DNA of 64,000 nt from Maritalea sp051251695 (lineage in GTDB: Bacteria; Pseudomonadota; Alphaproteobacteria; Rhizobiales; Devosiaceae), in the NCBI RefSeq assembly GCF_051251695.1, contig NZ_JBPOEU010000015.1, positions 1 through 64,000 on the forward strand. Reading direction: 5' to 3'. Under the pieces are notes generated by a model. The model ran no database searches. It was not told the DNA's origin and saw only the letters and a list, made by a program, of their open reading frames with translations. Each line of letters opens with the position of its first letter. Positions within the stretch are counted from its first letter, which is position 1. Of this stretch, positions 9,039 to 16,821 are shown in pieces. A program made the translations under genes and the position numbers.

Positions 9039-9208
9039 TTGAACCTTTTTCTCTAAAGTGCGTGCGCAAGGTAGTGGCAAAGATCACCACAAAACACAAG
9101 AGTGTCTCATATGGGGATTGGTATTTATATGTAAAGACATCACAACTTTGTTGATGAGCTAGTCAGCACATATTTTTGTCTTTACGACTATTCCTTCTGG
9201 AGATTGTA

Positions 9209-9835
9209 ATGCTGACAAACACTCATATCTTGATCGCGGCGACCGCGTTGACCCGCAAAAAATTCACGCGGCGGCAGAATATGTTGGTGGTTTTTGGGGG
9301 GCTTTTTCCAGATCTCTCGCTGGCTTTAATGGTTCTAGTGACCAGATTACCGGGTTTTCAGGCTGATAATCTTTGGCGCGCACCGGACGGATTATATTGG
9401 CAGGAACCTTGGCAGTTCTTTTCGGCCCTTTCCAATTCCATCCCCCTTTATATCGTTGCGCTACTGGCTTTCATGTTCCTTGTTCGACGTGATCAAACAA
9501 GGCGTTCAATCTGGTTGGCACTGGCGCTGTTCTCAGCAGCGTGTTTGCTCCATGTTTTGGCCGATTTTCCTGTTCACGCGGATGACGCCCATGTGCATTT
9601 TTGGCCGTTGAGCGGAGAGCGGTTTCATTCGCCGATTTCTTATTGGCAGTCAAAATATTATGGCGATTGGGTCAGCGCGTTTGAAACAGTGCTTGGCCTT
9701 GGGCTGGCGGTGATCATGTGGCGACGGTTTTCGAACCGGTTCTCAAGAATTGGTATTGTGGTGCTCGGATTGCCTTACATCTTGGCGCTATATTTCATTT
9801 TTTCCAGCGTCTTCGGCCAAGGTCAGTTTGGCTAA
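9209..9835 (+). CDS. Membrane protein with metal-dependent-hydrolase-like (YdjM/DUF457-like) pattern
   Basis: A 208-aa integral membrane protein. Conserved-looking polar residues include NTH at the start, FPDLS at about 33-37 and HVLADFPVHADDAHVHFWPLS in mid-protein, which resembles the YdjM/DUF457 group of putative membrane-bound metal-dependent hydrolases. ATG 9209 has GGAG eight bases upstream and begins directly at this motif; the open frame extends 11 codons further. It overlaps the convergent EamA gene by 4 bp. Enzymatic activity is not shown by sequence; the family assignment is moderate. Confidence 0.7.
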   Translation: MLTNTHILIAATALTRKKFTRRQNMLVVFGGLFPDLSLALMVLVTRLPGFQADNLWRAPDGLYWQEPWQFFSALSNSIPLYIVALLAFMFLVRRDQTRRSIWLALALFSAACLLHVLADFPVHADDAHVHFWPLSGERFHSPISYWQSKYYGDWVSAFETVLGLGLAVIMWRRFSNRFSRIGIVVLGLPYILALYFIFSSVFGQGQFG

Positions 9836-10686
9836 ATCTTCTTTTTGAAGATGGTCGCCAACGCCACGCCCAACAAAATCAATGTGCTGGCGATGACAAA
9901 CCGCGTGGTGAGTTGTTCGCTTAGGAACAACACGCCGCCCAATGTTGCAATGGCGGGTACAGTGAGTTGAACAACTCCTGCGCTGGTGCGTGCGAGGCTG
10001 GGCAGCACAAGATACCACACGGCATACCCCATGCCGGAGGCGAAAATTCCTGAAAGACAAGCAAAGATTATCCCCTGTAAATCGATAGACCAGCTGTTTG
10101 TTGTCAGCGCGAAAATAATCATTGCCCCCAAGGCGAGGGGGACGGTGCGCACGAAATTGCCCATCGTGTCTTGGGTTGCATTTTTTGATCCTCGGCCAAG
10201 CAGCGAGTAAACGCCCCAACTGATACCCGAGATGACCATCAATAGTGTGCCAATGGGGTCTGGTGCCACAAGGCCGGGGGAAACCAAATAGGTGAATGCG
10301 CTAAACGCGATCACAATGCCGACTATTTCAATAGGGCCGGGGCGTTCGCCTTTGACAATTGCCCAAATGATCATGGTGATTTGTACGGATGCGAACAGGA
10401 TCAGCGCGCCCAATCCTGCTCCCAATGTCAAATAGGCAAATGAGAAAAAGATTGCATATGCCCCAAGCGATGTTGCCCCCAACCAAGACCCAGCGGTTTT
10501 GATTTTTCGGATCGTTCGCTGTTGAACTCCAACCAGTAAGAACAAAGCTGCCGCACCAGAAACCAAGCGAATAGTGGTGAACATTACCGGGTCGATATTG
10601 GTTTGGGCTAATCCCATGCGGGTGAAAATTGAATTCGCGGCAAATGCGATCATCGCGAGTGCCGTAAGGGAAGCTGTTTTTAGCAA
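9832..10686 (-). CDS. EamA/DMT-family transporter
   Basis: A 284-aa protein of ten membrane segments formed by two EamA repeats, the drug/metabolite transporter layout. Substrate cannot be told from sequence. The frame begins with TTG 10686 just before the first membrane segment; the next in-frame ATG would fall inside that segment. It starts 9 bp after the upstream DUF1176 gene, so the two are probably one transcript. It is one of four DMT-type proteins in the window (also 12722, 23293, 41406). Confidence 0.88.
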   Translation of the reverse strand: MLKTASLTALAMIAFAANSIFTRMGLAQTNIDPVMFTTIRLVSGAAALFLLVGVQQRTIRKIKTAGSWLGATSLGAYAIFFSFAYLTLGAGLGALILFASVQITMIIWAIVKGERPGPIEIVGIVIAFSAFTYLVSPGLVAPDPIGTLLMVISGISWGVYSLLGRGSKNATQDTMGNFVRTVPLALGAMIIFALTTNSWSIDLQGIIFACLSGIFASGMGYAVWYLVLPSLARTSAGVVQLTVPAIATLGGVLFLSEQLTTRFVIASTLILLGVALATIFKKKI

Positions 10687-10695
10687 TTTAAATCT

Positions 10696-11733
10696 CTACT
10701 TGCTTGGTGTTGGGAAGATTTGTGGGAAATCCCCGGGCTCACCATCGCATTTCTCTTTGGCGTGAAATGAATTCATCTTGAAACCGTAATCTTCCCATAC
10801 CCATTCGCCAAAGTTGCCGCAATCACCAATGCCACGCCCCTTGTAAAAACTTGTTAGCGCACGGTTTTCTGGATCGTAATAGGGGTTGATGAGAATGTCG
10901 GTGCCGCTCCACCCCATGGGCGCCCAATAGTCGGCGAATAGGAGTTTGGTTACGCCTTTATATTCGGTTGATTGTGTGTAAAAACTATAGCCAAAGTTGT
11001 AGGCGCCTGCAGTGCAGGGAATGACGTAAAGCAGGGTCGTATTGTTCACCTGATGCACTTCCCAGTCCGCGCCATGCACAAGATCAGACATAGTATCGCA
11101 ATTGTCGTTCTTGGCATGGGTTGTTAAAATTTCAGGTGGCAGCTCTTTCGGGATATCGAGCTGTGGCTCTGCCAGTTTTAGATCGACTGGGAGCCACCCG
11201 GCGATGCGCGGATAACCTACGCGTCCCTGTTGGTCATCAATCCACAACAAAGCAGCGGTTAGGCCGGATAGGGAAAACTCGATGTCGACGGACTTGGCGT
11301 TCTCATCGTCAAAACCAATGGTCATTTTGTCGTCGGCAATCATTTTCTTGAGCATCGCCGTCGCTTGGTCGCCGATGAGGAAAATGTCGTTTATCGCGCC
11401 ATATGCGCGAGCTGTTCCACCCTTGGTATAAGGATAAAAGTCTTCTCCGACATGGATATAAAATGTTGTGGTTTTGGCAGGCTGCGTTTTAACCGTTGTA
11501 AATGACATTTCCCAATGGTTGCCGCTCTTGTGTCGCCCTATCCTGAACCAATAATCAGCGACGGTGCCGTTAGCAGGATTTGGGTTAATATATGAAATGG
11601 CAGAACAATAATTTGTTTGCGGCCTACAGGCGGCTAACCAATCCTTGAAATAGGCGCGTTTCTCACCAAAATTATCCGCAATTGCAGAAGGTGCCATTAG
11701 CAAAGTCGCTATGAGTATCGCGGTTAAACGCAT
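10696..11733 (-). CDS. Exported DUF1176 protein
   Basis: A 345-aa protein with a clear signal peptide (MRLTAILIATLLMAPSAIA, cleavage near residue 19). It shows the DUF1176 layout: an early FKDWLAACRPQTNYCSA segment with paired cysteines, a central LPPEIL plus Asp-Asn-Cys segment, then PCTAGAYN and KGRGIGDCG near the C-terminus. Even cysteine number suggests disulfides in the periplasm. The function of DUF1176 is unknown. It lies 9 bp upstream of a DMT transporter gene. Confidence 0.85.
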   Translation of the reverse strand: MRLTAILIATLLMAPSAIADNFGEKRAYFKDWLAACRPQTNYCSAISYINPNPANGTVADYWFRIGRHKSGNHWEMSFTTVKTQPAKTTTFYIHVGEDFYPYTKGGTARAYGAINDIFLIGDQATAMLKKMIADDKMTIGFDDENAKSVDIEFSLSGLTAALLWIDDQQGRVGYPRIAGWLPVDLKLAEPQLDIPKELPPEILTTHAKNDNCDTMSDLVHGADWEVHQVNNTTLLYVIPCTAGAYNFGYSFYTQSTEYKGVTKLLFADYWAPMGWSGTDILINPYYDPENRALTSFYKGRGIGDCGNFGEWVWEDYGFKMNSFHAKEKCDGEPGDFPQIFPTPSK

Positions 11734-11908
11734 GGTAAAATGTCCCTTTTGATCGGTTAAGTTTAACCTAAATCATCAAAATTGGAAGTATTGTGAAGTT
11801 GCGATTATTGTCTGACAACTTCGCCCATTTGCTTTTGTTTCTTTTTGCGACGCGTTAGAATTGTCGTCGGCAGGTCGTGTGATTTGCCCAAAAAAATGGA
11901 GCGCAAAA

Positions 11909-12187
11909 GTGGAATCAATTTTACCACTCATTACTCAACTGATTGCTGGCGGTTTAGCCGGTAACGGTGTGGGACAAACGTTCAAAGATGCAAATCTTGG
12001 CACAATGGGAAACACGATTGCAGGCGCGATTGGCGGCCTTGGTTGCAGCGCCTTGTTAGGTATTACCCCAGGACTTCAATTTTTAGCCGGCATGGGCCTT
12101 GTGGCTGATGGTGTTTCAGGTCTCATCGGCGGTGCTATCTTGACGGCAATTGTTACCATTTACCGCAAAATGACCACTCGTGACTAG
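11909..12187 (+). CDS. Small glycine-rich membrane protein
   Basis: A 92-aa hydrophobic protein with many GG, GN and GA pairs and three likely membrane helices; the last helix runs into a basic tail (YRKMTTRD). I chose GTG 11909 because GGAG stands 7 bases upstream; a longer frame opens at TTG 11861 without a ribosome site. I do not recognise a named family, although similar small proteins occur widely in alphaproteobacteria. It is a lone gene; a perfect 8-bp hairpin (GCAATCTG/CAGATTGC, about 12206-12225) follows without a T-run. Confidence 0.65.
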   Translation: MESILPLITQLIAGGLAGNGVGQTFKDANLGTMGNTIAGAIGGLGCSALLGITPGLQFLAGMGLVADGVSGLIGGAILTAIVTIYRKMTTRD

Positions 12188-12205
12188 TAAATGCCAATGC
12201 GCTAA

Positions 12206-12225
12206 GCAATCTGTTTTCAGATTGC
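12206..12225 (+). repeat. Perfect hairpin after small membrane-protein gene
   Basis: GCAATCTG-TTTT-CAGATTGC, 8-bp perfect stem, 18 bases after the stop codon of the upstream gene. It lacks a downstream T-run, so it is more likely an mRNA-stabilising hairpin or weak terminator than an efficient intrinsic terminator. Confidence 0.45.
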
Positions 12226-12247
12226 GCCCATCTCCAAAAGGGGCGGA

Positions 12248-12592
12248 TTAAACGCTCCGCTTTGCATATGTAGCAGGATCAATTTCCTTGATGTCGACGC
12301 TGATGGTGCCGACTTGGGGCAGTTTCGCCGCCGCCTTTTCTAGGATTGCCGTGGTCACTTTGCGTTTTTGTTCTTCGGTCCTTCCAGCCATCAGCCGAAC
12401 AGTGATGTGAATAAAGGTTGAGTTTTCAACCGGTTGGTACCAATGGGTTGCAGGGATTGCCCGTGCTTTGACATCTTCAGGTGTGGTGAACACGCCGGTT
12501 GCCAATGCGGCCTCGCTCAATGATTTGCAAAGTGCCTCAAGATCAATATCGTTTGCGATGGGTTGGGCATATTCAATGATAATATGGGGCAT
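12248..12592 (-). CDS. 5-carboxymethyl-2-hydroxymuconate isomerase family protein (tautomerase fold)
   Basis: A 114-aa protein of the CHMI (HpaF-like) family. It starts MPHIIIEY so that Pro2 would be the catalytic base after Met removal, and keeps the family segments CKSLSEAALATG and FIHITVRLMAGRTEEQK. In homoprotocatechuate breakdown this enzyme isomerises 5-carboxymethyl-2-hydroxymuconate, but no other genes of that pathway are nearby, so the substrate here is uncertain. It diverges from a DMT transporter gene. Confidence 0.85.
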   Translation of the reverse strand: MPHIIIEYAQPIANDIDLEALCKSLSEAALATGVFTTPEDVKARAIPATHWYQPVENSTFIHITVRLMAGRTEEQKRKVTTAILEKAAAKLPQVGTISVDIKEIDPATYAKRSV

Positions 12593-12721
12593 ATTGGATC
12601 CGTTTTAGTTCATTGTTTGGTGGTGATTATTATAGGCGTTTGCAAAATTCAATGCTACGCTTTGAATCTCGCACAATTGGCGTGGTTTAAACAGCCCGCA
12701 AACTCCACATCAGGTCAAAAT

Positions 12722-13630
12722 ATGAGCACCACAAGCGCGGACGCTGGAAACAATATTTCCAAGGGCATTGCCCTAACTTTGATCTCCATCCTGATTTTTT
12801 CTGTTCAGGACGTCGCTGTTAAAATGCTGGTGACAGACTACCCGCCGACCCAAATTGTAATGATCCGCTTTTGGGGCGTGGCGGTGTTTACGTTGTTATG
12901 GGTGATGCGCGAAGGGCCAATTCGGAATGCATTTCGGACCAAAAAACCGATTTTACAATTGTCACGCGGCGTGCTGTTGGTGGTTGATATTTGGTGCTTT
13001 AGTGCGGCGCTGCAATTTATGCCGCTGTCGGATCTGCAAGCCATTTTTATGCTGTTCCCAATTGTTGTGACCTTGTTTGCTATACCTATTTTGGGTGAAA
13101 AGGTGGGCATTTTCCGGTGGTCTGCGATTGGCGTGGGTTTTATTGGTGCGATGATTATTATCCGCCCTGGTTTTCAAGACGTGAACATTGGGGTATGGTT
13201 TCAACTCGGCGCGGTGGCCACCTTTGGGCTTTACACGGTGCTGACCCGATTGGTCGCCCAGCATGATAGTACGTCCACATCGATGGTTTATATGGCAGTG
13301 GTCGGCGTTGTGCTTTCAACTGCCGTTGGGGTGTTCAATATGGTGCCAATGACCCTTAATGCATGGTTGCTGATTGGGTTGGTCATTATTACGGCCAACG
13401 TGGCGCATACGCTATTTGCCATGGCCTATCGAGAGGCCCCAGCAAGCGCGTTGCAACCATTCAATTTCCTGATATTGCCTGCATCTATCATCATGACCGT
13501 CATCTTTTTTGGCCATTGGATTGATGCAATTAGTCTTTTCGGTGCGTCATTGACCGTCGGCGCTGGGCTGTTTGTTTGGTGGAGAGAACGCCAAAAGGAA
13601 CGCGTGGTTGCGCGTCAGGTTTTGCGCTAA
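12722..13630 (+). CDS. EamA/DMT-family transporter
   Basis: A 302-aa, ten-segment DMT transporter with two EamA repeats (first repeat around FSVQDVAVKMLV). The frame is open to 12563, but that part reads backwards over the divergent isomerase gene; ATG 12722, with AGGT upstream and a soluble 15-residue N-terminus, is the better start. Substrate unknown. The C-terminus is basic (RERQKER). No terminator follows closely; the next + strand terminator is at 14033. Confidence 0.88.
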   Translation: MSTTSADAGNNISKGIALTLISILIFSVQDVAVKMLVTDYPPTQIVMIRFWGVAVFTLLWVMREGPIRNAFRTKKPILQLSRGVLLVVDIWCFSAALQFMPLSDLQAIFMLFPIVVTLFAIPILGEKVGIFRWSAIGVGFIGAMIIIRPGFQDVNIGVWFQLGAVATFGLYTVLTRLVAQHDSTSTSMVYMAVVGVVLSTAVGVFNMVPMTLNAWLLIGLVIITANVAHTLFAMAYREAPASALQPFNFLILPASIIMTVIFFGHWIDAISLFGASLTVGAGLFVWWRERQKERVVARQVLR

Positions 13631-13925
13631 AACTGGAATTGAAGAAAAGGAACGAACAGGCGCAGCATACGCGGAGAGATCAGATAGGGGATGATCGCGA
13701 GACATGCCCACACCTGTCCGAACATTGTTGCAAAAACTTAGGTGAGCCTTTGCGAGGCAAGAGATGATTGCGCACCCACCAAGGTTTTGCACAGCACTTT
13801 GATGATTGAAGTGCTCGAGCCATCAAACGGCGAATTGCAGGACACAGAGCCTAAAAGAGGCATCTCCACTTGCAGCCATTTCGATAACCTGCCGTTATTA
13901 TGCGCAGACGAGTTACACATCACAG

Positions 13926-13939
13926 TTGATATAAATCAA
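13926..13939. promoter_or_regulatory. FNR/FixK-type box TTGAT-N4-ATCAA
   Basis: TTGATATAAATCAA is a perfect match to the FNR/FixK/FnrN consensus. Its centre (13932.5) is placed so that a class II (-41.5) start would be near 13974 on the + strand, where GATATT occupies exactly -12 to -7. On the other strand CATAAT (13897-13902) also sits at the class II -10 position, so the box could act in either direction. Confidence 0.6.
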
Positions 13940-13973
13940 TTGCACTAGGGTAAATGAGGGCGATATTGTCGCA

Positions 13974-14055
13974 CCTAGAACCCAAGTGTTAGTAGCGCCC
14001 TTTGAAATGTTACTGAGGACAATGTGATGAGGCGGTTCGGTTGAACCGGTTTTTT
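13974..14055 (+). ncRNA. Candidate oxygen-regulated small RNA (about 80 nt)
   Basis: The segment runs from the predicted class II start site of the FNR-type box to a strong intrinsic terminator and contains no open frame of note. Size and layout (FNR-type promoter, short body, terminator) recall enterobacterial FnrS in principle, but no sequence similarity to a known RNA is claimed. The terminator could instead end a long 3' tail of the DMT gene at 13630. Transcription is not shown by sequence. Confidence 0.4.
14033..14055 (+). terminator. Rho-independent terminator
   Basis: CGGTTC-GGTT-GAACCG stem-loop followed by GTTTTTT. It faces + and lies 400 bp after the nearest + strand gene, which supports an unannotated transcript between them. 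Confidence 0.75.
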
Positions 14056-14083
14056 ACGCCGTTCGAATAGAGCTTAGGGGCAT

Positions 14084-14117
14084 ACTACGGACCCAAAACT
14101 TAATTTTGGTCCGTAGT
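14084..14117. repeat. Inverted repeat downstream of uvrB
   Basis: Arms of 9 plus 5 bp (ACTACGGAC then CAAAA, against TTTTG then GTCCGTAGT) with one bulged C and a 5-base loop. It lies 55 bp beyond the uvrB stop codon on the minus strand and may end or stabilise that transcript; there is no T-run on either side. Confidence 0.5.
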
Positions 14118-14171
14118 CGACGTTTGAAAATTGGTCGGCATTCCGGTTGAGTAGATAGATCGACTTGCTGA

Positions 14172-16625
14172 CTAGTCGATAATATCCAGCTCCATATCCT
14201 TGAGGCGTTTGACCTCATCTCTAAGGCGCGCAGCATCTTCAAACTCAAGGTTGGTGGCTGCCTCGCGCATTTTGCTTTCCAAATCTTTGATGGTCGCAGC
14301 AAGGTTATCCCCCACATGCACTTGGCCTTTAGAGAATTTGTCTTTTCCGGTACCGACGGTAACGCGATCACCCTCGTAAACTGAATCCATGATATTTTTG
14401 ATATTGGATTTGATGGATTGTGGGGTGATGCCGTTGGCTTCATTGAAGGCCATTTGGATTTCTCGGCGACGGCTGGTTTCCGTCATGGCGCGTTCCATGG
14501 ACCCAGTTACCTTGTCCGCATATAGGATCACTTTGCCATCGACATTACGCGCGGCGCGTCCAATGGTTTGGATTAGGGATGTTTCAGACCGCAAAAAGCC
14601 TTCTTTATCCGCATCCAAAATGGCCACCAAGGCGCATTCAGGAATGTCCAACCCCTCGCGAAGCAAGTTGATGCCAACAAGCACGTCGAATGCACCCAGC
14701 CGCAAATCGCGAATGATTTCGATACGCTCGATCGTATCCGTATCCGAGTGCATGTAACGGACTTTGATGCCCTGTTCATGCATGTACTCTGTCAAATCCT
14801 CGGCCATCTTTTTGGTCAAGGTGGTCACCAAGGTGCGGTAACCCTGTTTGGCAGTCTTTTTGATTTCGTCAATGACATCATCGACTTGGTTTTTCGCCGG
14901 GCGGATTTCTACGGGCGGATCAATTAGCCCTGTTGGGCGAATGATCTGTTCTGCGAACACGCCGCCGGTTTGGTCCATTTCCCATTTGCCAGGCGTCGCG
15001 GACACATAAACCGATTGCGGCCGCATGGCGTTCCATTCTTCAAAGCGCAACGGACGGTTGTCCATGGCTGAAGGCAAGCGGAAGCCATATTCGGCCAAGG
15101 TCGCTTTACGGCGGAAATCGCCACGATACATGGCGCCAAGTTGGCCGATGGTCACATGGCTTTCGTCAATGAATACTAGTGCATCATCGGGCAAATATTC
15201 AAACAAAGTTGGGGGCGGCTCGCCCGGTTGGCGGCCCGTGAGGTAACGCGAATAGTTTTCAATACCCGCGCAAGAGCCTGTGGCTTCCAACATTTCCAAA
15301 TCAAACAAGGTGCGTTGTTCCAAGCGCTGTGCTTCAAGAAAGCGACCCATGCCGTTCAGTTCTTGCAGGCGCGCTTGCAGCTCCGCTTTGATGAATTTGA
15401 ACGCTTGGTTCAATGTTGGTCGTGGGGTCACATAGTGTGAGTTCGCATAGACGCGAATGTTCTTGAGTTTTGCTGCTTTTTTGCCGGTGAGGGGATCAAA
15501 TTCTACGATGCTTTCGATTTCATCGCCCCATAATGTCACGCGCCACGCCGCGCTGTCGTAGTGAGCTGGGAATATCTCAATCGTGTCGCCACGCACCCGG
15601 AACGTCCCCCGGACAAAACTGGCTTCGTTGCGCTTATATTGAAGGGCAACCATGTTGGCGAGAAACTCGCGTTGATCAATTTTTTGACCTTCGTGTAGGT
15701 CAACGATCATCGAAGTGTACCCCTCAACCGAACCAATACCGTAAATACAAGAAACCGAAGCCACAATGATCACATCGTCGCGCTCTAGCACCGCGCGGGT
15801 GGCAGAGTGGCGCATTCGGTCGATCTGGTCATTGATGGTGGATTCTTTTTCAATGAATGTATCAGTGCGGGGTACGTAAGCTTCGGGCTGGTAATAGTCG
15901 TAAAATGAGACGAAATATTCCACGGCATTGTTGGGGAAGAAGCTTTTAAACTCACCATAAAGCTGAGCAGCCAATGTTTTATTGGGCGCCAAAATAAGGG
16001 CAGGGCGCTGGGTGTCGGCGATCAAAGACGCGACAGTGAACGTTTTACCCGAGCCGGTGACCCCAAGCAAAACCTGATCTGTTTCGCCATTATTGATGCC
16101 TTCTTTTAGCTCCGCAATCGCCGTGGGTTGATCTCCCTGTGGGCTGAATTCGGTTTCCAGTTTAAAGGGAATGCCGCCTTCCACTTTGGGCGGACGCGCG
16201 GGCCGGTGCGGCTTCCAAGCATCAACGCCTTCAACTTCCTCACGGCCATATTGAATGAGGTTTTCCAGAGCTTTTACGGTTTCTGAAACACCGGACGCGG
16301 CTTCAATTGGTTTGCTGGGGGAGACAAATCCAGCTTGTGGCGCCTCGGCAAACCCGTCCAAGTTTTCAGGCCGTTCCACTGAGTTGGCTTTTGACTTGGG
16401 AGACTTTTTGGACATGCCTGTGGCGGTGTCAGGGTTTGACGTTTTGGTGGTGCGTCTTTTGGCTTCTGCTGCTTCGGCGCGATCTAGCGCACGCGCATTT
16501 TTGAGCCGCTGCTGGGGGAGGCGCTTCGCCGACTCGATATCTTCGGCCTTCTCAATCTGGGTGATGAATTCATCAATTGAGAAGTCAGGCTTGCTGGGCC
16601 GTTCTGATTTTTTATCGTCGCTCAT
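14172..16625 (-). CDS. uvrB: Excinuclease ABC subunit B
   Basis: DNA damage-verification helicase of nucleotide-excision repair. At 817 aa it is longer than the usual 660-700 because of an N-terminal extension of about 145 residues, charged and low in complexity; such extensions are common in Hyphomicrobiales UvrB. The core begins near FKLETEFSPQGDQP, with Walker A GVTGSGKT, the beta-hairpin segment YDYYQPEAYVPRTD, DESHVTIGQ, and the C-terminal UVR motif (LEFEDAARLRDEV) that binds UvrC. AAGGT precedes ATG 16625. A LexA-type box lies 71 bp upstream. Confidence 0.97.
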   Translation of the reverse strand: MSDDKKSERPSKPDFSIDEFITQIEKAEDIESAKRLPQQRLKNARALDRAEAAEAKRRTTKTSNPDTATGMSKKSPKSKANSVERPENLDGFAEAPQAGFVSPSKPIEAASGVSETVKALENLIQYGREEVEGVDAWKPHRPARPPKVEGGIPFKLETEFSPQGDQPTAIAELKEGINNGETDQVLLGVTGSGKTFTVASLIADTQRPALILAPNKTLAAQLYGEFKSFFPNNAVEYFVSFYDYYQPEAYVPRTDTFIEKESTINDQIDRMRHSATRAVLERDDVIIVASVSCIYGIGSVEGYTSMIVDLHEGQKIDQREFLANMVALQYKRNEASFVRGTFRVRGDTIEIFPAHYDSAAWRVTLWGDEIESIVEFDPLTGKKAAKLKNIRVYANSHYVTPRPTLNQAFKFIKAELQARLQELNGMGRFLEAQRLEQRTLFDLEMLEATGSCAGIENYSRYLTGRQPGEPPPTLFEYLPDDALVFIDESHVTIGQLGAMYRGDFRRKATLAEYGFRLPSAMDNRPLRFEEWNAMRPQSVYVSATPGKWEMDQTGGVFAEQIIRPTGLIDPPVEIRPAKNQVDDVIDEIKKTAKQGYRTLVTTLTKKMAEDLTEYMHEQGIKVRYMHSDTDTIERIEIIRDLRLGAFDVLVGINLLREGLDIPECALVAILDADKEGFLRSETSLIQTIGRAARNVDGKVILYADKVTGSMERAMTETSRRREIQMAFNEANGITPQSIKSNIKNIMDSVYEGDRVTVGTGKDKFSKGQVHVGDNLAATIKDLESKMREAATNLEFEDAARLRDEVKRLKDMELDIID

Positions 16626-16695
16626 GAAAATACCTTGGTGCAGAAGGTGTATTAGCCCACCAGTGCTTACATATCAATATATGTGATTGTGCTCG

Positions 16696-16710
16696 GAACG
16701 TAAAGGGAAC
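16696..16710 (-). promoter_or_regulatory. LexA (SOS) box GTTC-N7-GTTC
   Basis: Read on the minus strand the sequence is GTTCCCTTTACGTTC, an exact match to the alphaproteobacterial LexA consensus GTTC-N7-GTTC, 71 bp before the uvrB start. It predicts induction of uvrB on DNA damage; it lies in the region shared with the divergent MFS gene. Confidence 0.75.
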
Positions 16711-16821
16711 AAGTTTGCAAATTCACAAAACATATAGTACTAAATCTGTATATTGACGCTGTTCCAGTTTGTGGACAGGGTGCCGCCCACTTGCTCTCGC
16801 ATTTTCGCGAAAAAGGAATTT

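Larger units (their letters stand above)
13631..14171. other. 541-bp gene-free stretch with FNR-type box, hairpins and terminator
   Basis: No reading frame here looks like a protein. The DNA is rich in structure: a 7-bp hairpin AGCACTT/AAGTGCT at about 13794-13816, an FNR-type box at 13926-13939, a + strand intrinsic terminator at 14033-14055 and a 14-bp inverted repeat at 14084-14117 downstream of uvrB. A short small-RNA gene is the simplest reading. Confidence 0.6.

Noticed and set aside
13742..13948. 68-codon frame in the gene-free stretch before uvrB
   Set aside because: No ribosome site and not protein-like; the DNA is better explained by hairpins and the FNR-type box.
13631..14060. Idea that the structured stretch is 6S RNA or SRP RNA
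   Set aside because: I could not find the long double stem with central bulge of 6S RNA or the GGAAGG/AGCAG loops of SRP RNA.
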